DNA of 8,504 nt from Pseudomonadota bacterium (lineage in GTDB: Bacteria; Pseudomonadota; Gammaproteobacteria; Burkholderiales; Ferrovaceae), in assembly GCA_021804705.1 (NCBI GenBank), contig JAJZHC010000053.1:1-8504 (forward strand), given 5' to 3'. Shown piece by piece: positions 1 to 7,486 of the stretch (positions are counted from its first letter, which is position 1; each line of letters begins with the position of its first letter). The position numbers were made by a program, and so were the translations under genes. The notes below the pieces were generated by a model, which saw only the letters and a program-made list of their open reading frames with translations, did not search any database and had not been told where the DNA came from.

Positions 1-1437
1 TTTCAGGATGAAATCGTGGATGTGCGCAGCCTGGGCCGCGCGAATCACCTCATCCCTGGATGCTCCTGGGCGACCATAGGCGATGTTGTAATACACAGTG
101 TCATTGAACAACACCGTATCCTGGGGGACGATGCCGATAGCCGCGCGCAGCGATTGCTGGTTTACGGTGCGGATATCCTGGCCATTAATCAGGATGCGTC
201 CCCCATTGACTTCATAAAAACGAAACAGCAGTCGCGACAAAGTGGACTTGCCGGCACCACTGGGGCCCACCACGGCAACTTTTTGCCCCGTGGGAATTTC
301 AAAATCCACCTGTTTGAGGATGGGGCGACGGGCATCATATGAAAAATCCACCGATTCAAACCGGACGGCGCCCTCACCTACCACCAGATCAGGCGCACCG
401 GGCAAATCGCTGACCTCGGTGTGTACGGTCAGCAGGCGAAACATGCGATCCATATCCGCCAGTGCCTGCTTGATTTCGCGATAGATGACCCCAAGAAAAT
501 TGAGCGGAATGTAGAGTTGCAGCAGTAAGGCATTAATCAGCACAAGGTCACCCACGGTAAGCCGTCCCGCCACCACGCCGTCAGCGGCACGCGCCATCAA
601 TGCCACGGATCCGATGCCGATGATCAGGCTCTGGGCTATGTTCAGCGCTGCTAGTGAGGTCTGGCTTTTGACCGATGCCTGCTCCCACTTGCGCAGGTTT
701 TCATCATAGCGCTCCGTCTCCCAGGCTTCGTTGCCAAAGTACTTCACCGTCTCGTAATTGATCAGGCTGTCGATGGCACGCGTATTGGCCTTGGAATCCA
801 GCTCGTTCATGCGTCGCCGGAAGGCGGTGCGCCACTCGGTAATGACGATCGTCATGGCAATGTAGATCACCAGGGTCACGAGCGTAATCAGCGCAAACCA
901 GATATCGTATTTCCAGCCCAGAATGCCTCCCACCAACAGCATTTCCACGAGGGTGGGCAGAATGCTGAACAAGGTAAAGCGCATGAGGCTTTCGATGCCG
1001 CGCGTACCACGCTCGATATCACGCGACATCCCGCCAGTTTGGCGTTCCAGATGGAAACGCAGGTTGAGTGCGTGAAGATGCTGAAATACGGTCAGCGCGA
1101 TGCGCCGGATGGCGTTCTGCGTGACCTTCGCGAACACGCCGTCACGCAATTCATTGAAGAAAGTGGTGGAGAAGCGCAGCACCCCATAACCAAAAATCAG
1201 CAGGGCCGGTACGGCAACCAGAACATGTCCGGGCTCAAGCCGGTCAATAATGGCCTTGAGCGCCAGAGGTACGCCCACGTTTGCAACCTTGGCCAGCAGC
1301 AGACAGAAGAAGGCCACGGCCACCCTGCCCCTGAAGGCCATCAAGTAAGGCAGCAAGCTGCGGATGGCGCGCCAGTCACCGCTGGTGAAACGGTTGGGCG
1401 AAAGGGGGTCGGCTGGACTTCCGGGACGGGTACGCAT
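1..1437 (-). CDS. Atm1-type ABC half-transporter (permease fused to ATPase), 3' end cut off
   Basis: The visible 479 residues are the N-terminal part of an inner-membrane ABC exporter with the membrane domain fused to the ATPase; family members are about 600 residues, so roughly 110-130 are missing. Six hydrophobic stretches lie near 38-60, 71-90, 154-175, 178-200, 265-283 and 295-318. The ATPase starts near 357, with Walker A GPSGAGKS at 391-398 and the Q-loop glutamine at 439. The LSGGQ signature, Walker B and H-loop fall outside the window. The VKYFGNE stretch at 231-237 and FNDTVYYNIAYG near 444 are typical of Atm1/HMT1/ABCB7 proteins. R203, R207, N266, Q269, G316 and R320 line up, at a constant offset of three, with residues I recall as glutathione ligands in Novosphingobium Atm1. 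Export of glutathione conjugates or related thiol compounds is therefore inferred. The ATG at 1437 is the only standard start after an in-frame stop at 1453-1455, and its Shine-Dalgarno is poor. It begins 7 bp after truB, so it is probably co-transcribed. Confidence 0.93.
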   Translation of the reverse strand, partial: MRTRPGSPADPLSPNRFTSGDWRAIRSLLPYLMAFRGRVAVAFFCLLLAKVANVGVPLALKAIIDRLEPGHVLVAVPALLIFGYGVLRFSTTFFNELRDGVFAKVTQNAIRRIALTVFQHLHALNLRFHLERQTGGMSRDIERGTRGIESLMRFTLFSILPTLVEMLLVGGILGWKYDIWFALITLVTLVIYIAMTIVITEWRTAFRRRMNELDSKANTRAIDSLINYETVKYFGNEAWETERYDENLRKWEQASVKSQTSLAALNIAQSLIIGIGSVALMARAADGVVAGRLTVGDLVLINALLLQLYIPLNFLGVIYREIKQALADMDRMFRLLTVHTEVSDLPGAPDLVVGEGAVRFESVDFSYDARRPILKQVDFEIPTGQKVAVVGPSGAGKSTLSRLLFRFYEVNGGRILINGQDIRTVNQQSLRAAIGIVPQDTVLFNDTVYYNIAYGRPGASRDEVIRAAQAAHIHDFILK

Positions 1438-1444
1438 GGTGGAT

Positions 1445-2386
1445 TTATTCAGTCATCAAACGGGCAGGGTGCAACCTGTGGTCGGTCGTAAGCTCACAGA
1501 CGCCAAGAAAGCGGGCGGACGGCGCGTAGACTCGATAGCGCTGTCCTGGCCTGTCAGTGCCGTTCCAGGGCAAGGAACAGCCATGCCGTATGGCAAGGCT
1601 TTGCGTATCGTCAAGGTCAAGGCGCGGCACCCCGGACAACAAGGTATCGGCAGGAAGCAAACACTTTTCCCGATCATCCATGGAAAGCGCTTCCAGTTGA
1701 TCTAAGGTCATGGCATCCTCGAGCGTAAAGGGTCCCGTTTCAGTACGCCGCAATCCACTGAGGTAACCGCCGCAACCGAGGGCCGTGCCGATATCCGCAG
1801 CTAACACGCGGATGTAAGTCCCCTTGCTGACCTTGATGGAAATGGTCAGCGTCTCGCCATCCCAGGACTCAAGCTTCTGCTCCAGCACTTCAATCTCGCG
1901 CGCAGCACGCGTGACTTCGATTCCGGCGCGCGCGTAGTCGTAAAGCGGACGGCCATCCACCTTCAGAGCAGAATGCATGGGGGGATGCTGGGTCTGGACG
2001 CCAAGAAACCCTTGCAGAACGGTTTTAATCGTGTCGCGCGTTCCCGTAAATGGTTGCACGGGTGTGATGTTGCCTTCCCCATCGCCGGTGGAACTGCTGT
2101 GGCCCAGACGAATGCGGGCCTGATAGGCCTTGGGGGCGTCTAACAGCCAACCGGAAAATTTGGTGGCCTCACCCAGACAAAGGGTCAACAGGCCGGTGGC
2201 GTGAGGATCGAGGGTTCCGGTATGTCCTGCCTTGCGCGCTGCCAGGAGGTGGCGAGCCCGCTGCAGTGCCGTATTCGAGGACAGCCCGAAAGGCTTGTCG
2301 AGCAAGAGAACACCTGTGATCTCACGGCGCGGCACCCGCTCGGTGCGGATGTTGGCGAACTCAGGGCTTTTCGTGGTGTTGGGCAT
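1445..2386 (-). CDS. truB: tRNA pseudouridine(55) synthase TruB
   Basis: TruB converts U55 in the T-loop of nearly all elongator tRNAs to pseudouridine and also acts as a tRNA folding chaperone in the cytosol. From the start chosen here the protein has 313 residues, normal for the family. The GVLLLDKPFGLSSN block is at 25-38, and the catalytic loop HTGTLDPHATG at 55-65 has the nucleophilic aspartate at D60. Other family signatures are GxxxQxPPMHSALKVDGRPLYDYAR in the middle and KGTYIRVLAADIG, followed by a short C-terminal PUA-like domain. The start is uncertain. ATG 2386 (overlapping rbfA by 26 bp, with a GGTGG six bases upstream) is preferred over TTG 2407 or ATG 2404, which lack a Shine-Dalgarno. 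GTG 2335, only seven codons before the conserved domain, is also possible. The gene sits between rbfA and the ABC exporter, both in the same direction. Confidence 0.96.
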   Translation of the reverse strand: MPNTTKSPEFANIRTERVPRREITGVLLLDKPFGLSSNTALQRARHLLAARKAGHTGTLDPHATGLLTLCLGEATKFSGWLLDAPKAYQARIRLGHSSSTGDGEGNITPVQPFTGTRDTIKTVLQGFLGVQTQHPPMHSALKVDGRPLYDYARAGIEVTRAAREIEVLEQKLESWDGETLTISIKVSKGTYIRVLAADIGTALGCGGYLSGLRRTETGPFTLEDAMTLDQLEALSMDDREKCLLPADTLLSGVPRLDLDDTQSLAIRHGCSLPWNGTDRPGQRYRVYAPSARFLGVCELTTDHRLHPARLMTE

Positions 2387-2732
2387 CCGAAGCCACCGCC
2401 TCATCAATCAGGCTGGACAGGGCCACTGCCCGATCCAGGGTTTGATCTTCGAGAAAGTGCAATTGCGGCATGGTGCGCAAGGTCATGCGGCGCCCCAATT
2501 GGCGGCGCAGGAACCCCGCGCCTTCTTGCAACGCCTCGAGTGTGCGGTGCAACGATTCGGATCCGAGGGGAGAACTGACGTACACCTTGGCGTGCGAGTA
2601 ATCTGCAGACACTTCCACAGCGGTAACGGTGACCATGCCCACCCGGGGATCCTTGAACTCACGCCGGATCAGGTCGGACAGATCCTTCTGGATCTGGTCC
2701 CCGATGCGACGACTGCGCGGAAAGGCTGGCAA
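2361..2732 (-). CDS. rbfA: 30S ribosome-binding factor RbfA, TTG start
   Basis: RbfA is a small KH-like RNA-binding protein that binds immature 30S subunits next to the 5' helix of 16S rRNA and is needed for late maturation and cold adaptation. The 123-residue product matches the usual length. It opens with the family block FPRSRRIGDQIQ (4-15), followed by LIRREFKDPRVGMVTVT (21-37) and a SHAKVYVS strand. The start must be TTG at 2732: the frame is closed by the infB stop codon only five sense codons upstream, none of those codons is a start, and the next methionine (M33) lies inside the conserved core. The ribosome-binding site is weak, with only a GGGG tract about 9 bases upstream. Translation is therefore probably coupled to infB, whose stop codon is 15 bp away. 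The 3' end overlaps the probable truB start. Confidence 0.95.
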   Translation of the reverse strand: MPAFPRSRRIGDQIQKDLSDLIRREFKDPRVGMVTVTAVEVSADYSHAKVYVSSPLGSESLHRTLEALQEGAGFLRRQLGRRMTLRTMPQLHFLEDQTLDRAVALSSLIDEAVASDAQHHEKP

Positions 2733-2747
2733 GTGTGTCGCCCCGGG

Positions 2748-5468
2748 TTAGAGCGTGCGGGCCACTTCAACGACTTCAAAGGTTTCCAGCTTGTCGCCAA
2801 CCTGGATGTCGTTGTAGTTTTTGAGGGAAAGGCCACATTCGAAACCGGCCTTCACTTCACGCACGTCATCCTTGAAGCGCTTGAGTGAATCAAGCTCGCC
2901 CGTGTGGATGACCACGTTGTCGCGTAACAGACGCACACCGGCGCCACGCTTGATTGATCCTTCCAGGACATAACAACCCGCCACGGCACCCACCTTGGAG
3001 ATGCGGAATACTTCGCGGATTTCCACCAGCCCCGTGATGTTTTCCTTGCGATCTGGCGAGAGCATTCCCGACAGAGCGGCCTTCACCTCATCCACGGCGT
3101 TATAGATGATGTCGTAATAGCGCACGTCCACGCCACTGCTGGAGATCAACTTGCGTGCGGTGGCATCGGCACGGGTATTGAAACCGATGATCACTGCCTT
3201 GGAGGCAAGGGCCAGGTTGACATCCGATTCCGTGATGCCCCCAACGGCGGCATGCACGATGTTGACACGGACTTCATCGGTGGACAGTTTCTGCAGCGAC
3301 TGGGTCAGCGCCTCATAGGAGCCCTGTACATCAGCCTTGATGATGAGCGACAGCGACTTGACACCACCACCTTCGGTCATCTGGTCAAACATGTTTTCCA
3401 GCTTGGCAGCCTGCTGCTTGGCCAGTTTGACATCGCGGAACTTGCCTTGGCGGAACAGGGCGATTTCTCTGGCCTTGCGTTCATCATTGAGAACCATGAC
3501 ATCTTCGCCGGCGACGGGGACCTCGGTCAGACCCTGGATCTCCACCGGAATGGATGGCCCTGCCTCTTCCACGGGATGCCCCGCTTCATCGAGCATCGCG
3601 CGAACACGGCCATACGACGCCCCGGCCAGAACCATGTCACCGCGTCGTAACGTGCCCGATTGCACCAGAATGGTCGCCACGGGACCCCGCCCCTTGTCCA
3701 GGCGTGCCTCAATGACGATGCCTTTGGCCGGGGTATTCTTGGGCGCCTTGAGCTCCAGTACCTCGGCCTGCAGCAAAACGGATTCAAGAAGCTCGTCGAT
3801 GCCTTGTCCCGTCTTGGCAGAAACCTGCACGAACTGGGCTTCGCCACCATATTCTTCAGGCAGCACCCCTTGGGCCACGAGTTCGCTCTTGATGCGCTCA
3901 AAGTTGGCCTCAGGCTTGTCGATCTTGTTCACGGCCACCACTACGGGCACTTGTGCCGCCTTGGTGTGGTGAATAGCCTCAATGGTTTGCGGCATCACGC
4001 CATCATCGGCAGCCACCACCAGAATCACGATGTCCGTGACCTTGGCGCCGCGTGCCCGCATGGCCGTAAAAGCTTCATGTCCCGGGGTATCGAGAAAGGT
4101 CACCATGCCCCGCGCCGTCTCAACGTGATACGCACCGATATGTTGGGTGATTCCGCCAGCCTCGCCGCTGGCCACCCGCGTGCGTCGAATGTAGTCCAGC
4201 AGCGACGTCTTGCCGTGATCCACGTGGCCCATGACGGTGACCACTGGGGCGCGGGGCTCTGGAATGGCGTCTTCATGCTCACCGCCAGTTTCAGCCAGAA
4301 GCGCTTCAGGATCGTCAAGCTTGGCAGGTTTGGCCAGATGACCCAGCTCTTCCACCACAATCATGGCGGTTTCCTGGTCCAGGACCTGATTGATCGTGAC
4401 CATCATGCCCATTTTCATCAGGGTCTTGATGACTTCAGCAGCCTTGACGGCCATCTTCTGGGCCAGTACAGCTACAGTAATGGTTTCTGGAACCAGCACT
4501 TCATGCACGATGGGCTCTGTGGGCGCAGAGAAGGCATGCAAACCATCTTCGGATTTGTGCCCTTTGGCGTGACGCGACTTCGGATCGCGCCAGGCCGTGC
4601 TGCTTCCGGCATCTCCCCGGGTTTTCAAGCCACGACGCTTGTTGCCATCGTCCATCCAGGTAGTCGGTTTCTCGGCTTTCTTGCCACTCTTTTTGGGAGC
4701 CGCTTTCTCCGCAGGCTTGGCAGCGGGGCGGTGCAAGGTACCCGTTTTTTCGTCAGCCTTGGGCGCATTCTTTGCTGCCAGGGCTCGTGCTGCAGCCGCT
4801 TGTGCTTCGGCCAACGATTTTTCTTCAGCTTCTTTCTTGGCTTTGGCGCGTGCCAGCTTGTCCATGGCATCTGCCGCCTGACGGGCCCTCAGTTCAGCCT
4901 GGCGGCTGGCTTCCTGGCTACGCAATGCGCGCTGCGCCTCGTCAATGGGGCTGGCGGGAACACTGGGGGCTGCCTCGACCACCGGGGCAGCCGGTTCGGG
5001 CTCAATCGCGGCTTCTGGCACGACTTCGGGCTCGGGCTCTGGCTCGACGACCACCTCAGGTGCCGCCACCATCACGGGCTCGAGCTGTGCAATGACTTCA
5101 GGTTCGGGAGCAGGCGCAGATAATAGTTCTTGAGCCTCTTCTTCGCCAGGGGCCAGGGCCTCCATGCTATCGCGCTTGACCAAAACGCGTTTCTTGCGCA
5201 CTTCCACCTGGATGGTTCGGGCTTTACCCGTTGCACTGTCGGCCTTTTTGATTTCGCTGGTTTGCTTTCGCGTCAGCGTGATGCGGGTCTTTGGCTCAGA
5301 GCGTCCATGTTGCTCGCGCAAATGGTCGAGGAGCTGTGTTTTGTCTTTTTCACTGATGCTATCTGCCGCGGTCGATTTACTCACCCCTGCCGCCTTGAGC
5401 TGTACCAGCAGCGTTTCCGGGGTGACTTTCAATTCGACTGCAAGATCAGCCACCGTTGCTTTTGCCAT
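2748..5468 (-). CDS. infB: Translation initiation factor IF-2
   Basis: IF2 is the GTPase that binds formyl-methionyl initiator tRNA, places it on the 30S subunit and promotes joining of the 50S. The product has 906 residues, typical of the long proteobacterial form. An IF2_N helical domain covers about 1-55. A low-complexity linker (about 60-320) follows, first rich in Pro/Glu/Val (112-175), then Ala/Lys/Glu-rich and probably helical, then Lys/Gly-rich. A second IF2_N domain lies at about 321-375. The G domain begins near 409, with G1 GHVDHGKT at 414-421, switch I threonine T441, G3 DTPGH at 460-464, G4 NKID at 514-517 and G5 SAK at 550-552. The beta-barrel and initiator-tRNA-binding C-terminal domains follow, ending in the conserved CGLSLKNYNDIQVGD stretch. 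The ATG has a good Shine-Dalgarno (GGAGAA, five bases upstream), 17 bp after nusA. All GTPase motifs are intact. Confidence 0.99.
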   Translation of the reverse strand: MAKATVADLAVELKVTPETLLVQLKAAGVSKSTAADSISEKDKTQLLDHLREQHGRSEPKTRITLTRKQTSEIKKADSATGKARTIQVEVRKKRVLVKRDSMEALAPGEEEAQELLSAPAPEPEVIAQLEPVMVAAPEVVVEPEPEPEVVPEAAIEPEPAAPVVEAAPSVPASPIDEAQRALRSQEASRQAELRARQAADAMDKLARAKAKKEAEEKSLAEAQAAAARALAAKNAPKADEKTGTLHRPAAKPAEKAAPKKSGKKAEKPTTWMDDGNKRRGLKTRGDAGSSTAWRDPKSRHAKGHKSEDGLHAFSAPTEPIVHEVLVPETITVAVLAQKMAVKAAEVIKTLMKMGMMVTINQVLDQETAMIVVEELGHLAKPAKLDDPEALLAETGGEHEDAIPEPRAPVVTVMGHVDHGKTSLLDYIRRTRVASGEAGGITQHIGAYHVETARGMVTFLDTPGHEAFTAMRARGAKVTDIVILVVAADDGVMPQTIEAIHHTKAAQVPVVVAVNKIDKPEANFERIKSELVAQGVLPEEYGGEAQFVQVSAKTGQGIDELLESVLLQAEVLELKAPKNTPAKGIVIEARLDKGRGPVATILVQSGTLRRGDMVLAGASYGRVRAMLDEAGHPVEEAGPSIPVEIQGLTEVPVAGEDVMVLNDERKAREIALFRQGKFRDVKLAKQQAAKLENMFDQMTEGGGVKSLSLIIKADVQGSYEALTQSLQKLSTDEVRVNIVHAAVGGITESDVNLALASKAVIIGFNTRADATARKLISSSGVDVRYYDIIYNAVDEVKAALSGMLSPDRKENITGLVEIREVFRISKVGAVAGCYVLEGSIKRGAGVRLLRDNVVIHTGELDSLKRFKDDVREVKAGFECGLSLKNYNDIQVGDKLETFEVVEVARTL

Positions 5469-5473
5469 TCAAA

Positions 5474-5479
5474 TTCTCC
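5474..5479 (-). promoter_or_regulatory. Shine-Dalgarno site of infB
   Basis: GGAGAA lies five bases before the infB ATG at 5468, inside the 17-bp nusA-infB gap. It is one of the better ribosome-binding sites in this operon and contrasts with the weak one ahead of rbfA. Confidence 0.75.
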
Positions 5480-5485
5480 GATACC

Positions 5486-6961
5486 TCACTCAAACATCGG
5501 CGCACGCGCCGTCATGATGAGTTCCTTGGCGCGTTCCGCGTCGATTCCCGTCAGCTCGGACAATTCGTCCACTGCCAAGTCTGCCAGATCCTGGATGGTC
5601 TTGATCCCCTTGGAAGCAAAGAGCAGTGCCGTGTCCGGATCCATTCCTGCCATGCTCTGCAAGTCTTCTGCCGCATGCTCGACCTGTTCTTCTGAAGCAA
5701 TGGCTTCGGTGAGCAGGGCATTGCGTGCTCGACTACGCAACTCATTGACCGTGTCTTCGTCGAATGCCTCAATGGCCAGCATTTCGTTGATTGGAACATA
5801 GGCCACTTCTTCCAGCGAGCTGAAGCCTTCCTGGATCAGGATATCCGCCACTTCTTCGTCTACATCCAGACGATTGACGAACAGATCACGAATCTTTGAA
5901 GATTCTGCCGCGTCTTTTTCGTGTGCCTGATCCTCGGTCATGATGTTGAGCGTCCAGCCCGTCAGTTCAGAGGCAAGCCGCACATTCTGTCCGCTGCGCC
6001 CAATGGCCTGGGCCAGTTGATCCTCGTCCACCACCACATCCATGCTGTGGCTGTCCTCGTCCACACGGATCGAGTTGACCTCTGCCGGAGCCAGTGCGTT
6101 GATGACGAACTGCGCGGGGTCTTCAGACCAGAGAATGATGTCTACCCGCTCGCCACCCAGCTCTGCCGTCACTGCCTGCACGCGTGATCCACGCATGCCT
6201 ACGCAGGTACCGATGGGGTCCAGGCGACGATCGTTGGATTTGACGGCAATCTTGGCGCGGATGCCGGGGTCGCGGGCTGCCGATTTGATCTCCAGAAGAC
6301 CTTCCTCAATCTCAGGAACTTCCAGCTCAAACAATTTGATGATGAATTCGGGCGCAAGGCGCGACAGAATCAATTGCGGCCCGCGACCGCCCCGCTCCAC
6401 GCGAGACAAATAACCGCGAACGCGATCGCCAATGCGCAGGTTTTCACGCTGGATCATTTGATCGCGTGGCAACAGCGCCTCGATACGTCCGGATTCGATG
6501 ATGGCATTGCCGCGATCCAGCCGCTTGACGGTACCGGTGACCAGACTTTCATTGCGTTCCAGAAAGTCATTGAGAATCTGCTCGCGTTCGGCATCACGGA
6601 TTTTCTGGAAAATCACCTGCTTGGCTGCCTGCGCGCCAATGCGCCCAAAATCGATGGGCTCCAGGGGCTCTTCAACGACGTCCCCGGGTTGCGCATCGGG
6701 ATTGCGCAGTACCGCCTGGGACAAGGGAAGCTCCTGGAACTCCGATAGCCAGTCGGCATCGTTGACGACCCGCCACACCCGGAAAGACTTGAAATCACCC
6801 GTTTCGCGATCGATTTCGACCCGCACGTCGATGTCTTCTTCACCGTGTTTTTTTCGGGTTGCCGAGGCCAATGCCATTTCCAGCGCGATGAAAACGATGT
6901 CGGGATCGACACTCTTTTCACGGGCCAGGGCATCCACCAGCATCAGCACTTCCTTGCTCAT
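5486..6961 (-). CDS. nusA: Transcription termination/antitermination factor NusA
   Basis: NusA binds RNA polymerase and nascent RNA, lengthens pauses, aids intrinsic termination, and takes part in rRNA antitermination. The 491-residue product has all expected domains: an N-terminal polymerase-binding domain (about 1-125), an S1 domain (about 137-200), KH1 with GMRG at 255-258, KH2 with GRSG at 321-324, and two acidic helix-hairpin-helix repeats (about 363-420 and 437-489). In E. coli the corresponding repeats contact the alpha-subunit C-terminal domain and relieve autoinhibition. The ATG at 6961 is chosen because it gives the canonical MSKEVLMLVDALAREK opening and has GGAGG just upstream. A TTG at 6976 would add five residues and overlap the rimP stop. 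The gap to rimP is 11 bp. In E. coli the equivalent operon is autoregulated by NusA; whether that applies here is inference. Confidence 0.99.
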   Translation of the reverse strand: MSKEVLMLVDALAREKSVDPDIVFIALEMALASATRKKHGEEDIDVRVEIDRETGDFKSFRVWRVVNDADWLSEFQELPLSQAVLRNPDAQPGDVVEEPLEPIDFGRIGAQAAKQVIFQKIRDAEREQILNDFLERNESLVTGTVKRLDRGNAIIESGRIEALLPRDQMIQRENLRIGDRVRGYLSRVERGGRGPQLILSRLAPEFIIKLFELEVPEIEEGLLEIKSAARDPGIRAKIAVKSNDRRLDPIGTCVGMRGSRVQAVTAELGGERVDIILWSEDPAQFVINALAPAEVNSIRVDEDSHSMDVVVDEDQLAQAIGRSGQNVRLASELTGWTLNIMTEDQAHEKDAAESSKIRDLFVNRLDVDEEVADILIQEGFSSLEEVAYVPINEMLAIEAFDEDTVNELRSRARNALLTEAIASEEQVEHAAEDLQSMAGMDPDTALLFASKGIKTIQDLADLAVDELSELTGIDAERAKELIMTARAPMFE

Positions 6962-6965
6962 AAGG

Positions 6966-6970
6966 CCTCC
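6966..6970 (-). promoter_or_regulatory. Shine-Dalgarno site of nusA
   Basis: A perfect GGAGG lies four bases before the ATG at 6961, in the 11-bp gap between rimP and nusA. It selects this ATG over the in-frame TTG at 6976, which lies upstream of the site. Confidence 0.8.
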
Positions 6971-6972
6971 AA

Positions 6973-7398
6973 TCAAATCTCAGGAACGAGGTTGGCACGA
7001 TCAATACCCGCCACCTCTATTTCAAGGGCAACGCCGTCTACATCCAGTACCAGTAAGGTGTCCGAAACCGAAACGATGCGCCCGACAAAATTGCGCTGAC
7101 CAGCCCGTGGAACGCGCAAGCGCAACTTGACGTCACGCCCTGCAAATCGGGCAAAATCGGCAACCCGCTTGAGGGGCCGATCCAGCCCGGGGGACGAGAC
7201 TTCCAGGCGGTCGTAATCAATACCCTCAACAGCAAACAGCCGCGTCAACTGGTTGCTGACCGTAGCGCAATCCTCGACTCCAATGCCTTCTGGCTTATCG
7301 ATGAAAACACGTAAAAGGCCACGCCCAGCGCGCTCCAAATCCACAAATTCGTAGCCCAGGCCAGTCACGGTTTTTTCAATCAGGGCCGACGCTTCCAT
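6973..7398 (-). CDS. rimP: Ribosome maturation factor RimP
   Basis: RimP binds the free 30S subunit and assists early assembly of the 3' domain around protein S12. From ATG 7398 the product is 141 residues, near the family's usual 150. The N-terminal alpha/beta domain opens with LIEKTVTGLGYEFVDLE (6-22) and contains the RVFIDKPEGIGVEDC block (30-44). The signature LEVSSPGLDRPL is at 65-76. The C-terminal SH3-like barrel runs from about 85 to 141. A GGGAG at 7409-7413 could serve as Shine-Dalgarno, although its ten-base spacing is a little long. The frame is open upstream to TTG 7479 and GTG 7476, which would add 27 or 26 residues. That extension has no match to the family as I know it and covers the hairpin described below, so the ATG is preferred. 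It is the first gene downstream of the probable operon promoter. Confidence 0.96.
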   Translation of the reverse strand: MEASALIEKTVTGLGYEFVDLERAGRGLLRVFIDKPEGIGVEDCATVSNQLTRLFAVEGIDYDRLEVSSPGLDRPLKRVADFARFAGRDVKLRLRVPRAGQRNFVGRIVSVSDTLLVLDVDGVALEIEVAGIDRANLVPEI

Positions 7399-7408
7399 CC
7401 GGACTTCA

Positions 7409-7413
7409 CTCCC
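7409..7413 (-). promoter_or_regulatory. Possible Shine-Dalgarno site of rimP
   Basis: GGGAG is found ten bases before ATG 7398. It supports that start over the upstream in-frame TTG/GTG codons, although the spacing is at the long end of normal. Confidence 0.5.
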
Positions 7414-7433
7414 GCTGAACCCTGTCAGCAAAT

Positions 7434-7461
7434 AAAAAATGGGCTCGAGGCCCACTTTTTT
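7434..7461 (-). terminator. Rho-independent terminator-like hairpin between the aminopeptidase gene and rimP
   Basis: On the minus strand a stem TGGGC (7454-7450) pairs with GCCCA (7444-7440) around the five-base loop CTCGA and is followed directly by six T (7439-7434), then ATTT. Six A at 7461-7456 precede the stem and could extend it by A-U pairs across one bulged G. The structure is nearly symmetrical, so it could also end transcription coming from the other strand. It starts about 34 bases after the aminopeptidase stop, the usual place for that gene's terminator, but it also lies downstream of the probable rimP promoter. It may therefore act as an attenuator for the rimP-nusA-infB operon. 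The core stem is only five base pairs, so efficiency is uncertain. Confidence 0.7.
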
Positions 7462-7486
7462 CAGAAACTTTTCCACCAAGCCTAGG

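Noticed and set aside
1039..2888. Several plus-strand open frames (1039-1491, 2201-2578, 2232-2888) opposite the exporter, truB, rbfA and infB.
   Set aside because: They overlap conserved genes on the other strand, have no clear ribosome-binding signals, and show no recognisable protein family.
3660..5123. A 487-codon open frame on the plus strand, opposite infB.
   Set aside because: It lies wholly antisense to the well-supported infB gene, its translation has no recognisable domain, and it is rich in His/Gly/Leu as expected from the complement of Ala/Lys/Glu/Val codons. It is an effect of codon bias in a G+C-rich gene.
5000..5130. A possible tandem DNA repeat from the PE-rich codons in infB.
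   Set aside because: The repetition is at the level of Pro/Glu codons and is irregular in the DNA. It is explained by the IF2 linker, not by a repeat element or CRISPR array.
6962..6976. TTG 6976 as the nusA start.
   Set aside because: It overlaps the rimP stop and lies upstream of the GGAGG site. ATG 6961 gives the canonical NusA N-terminus.
5130..7130. Plus-strand open frames opposite infB and nusA (for example 5130-5801 and 6498-7130).
   Set aside because: They are antisense shadows of nusA, rimP and the infB 5' end, with Ser/Arg/Cys-rich compositions typical of out-of-frame reading.
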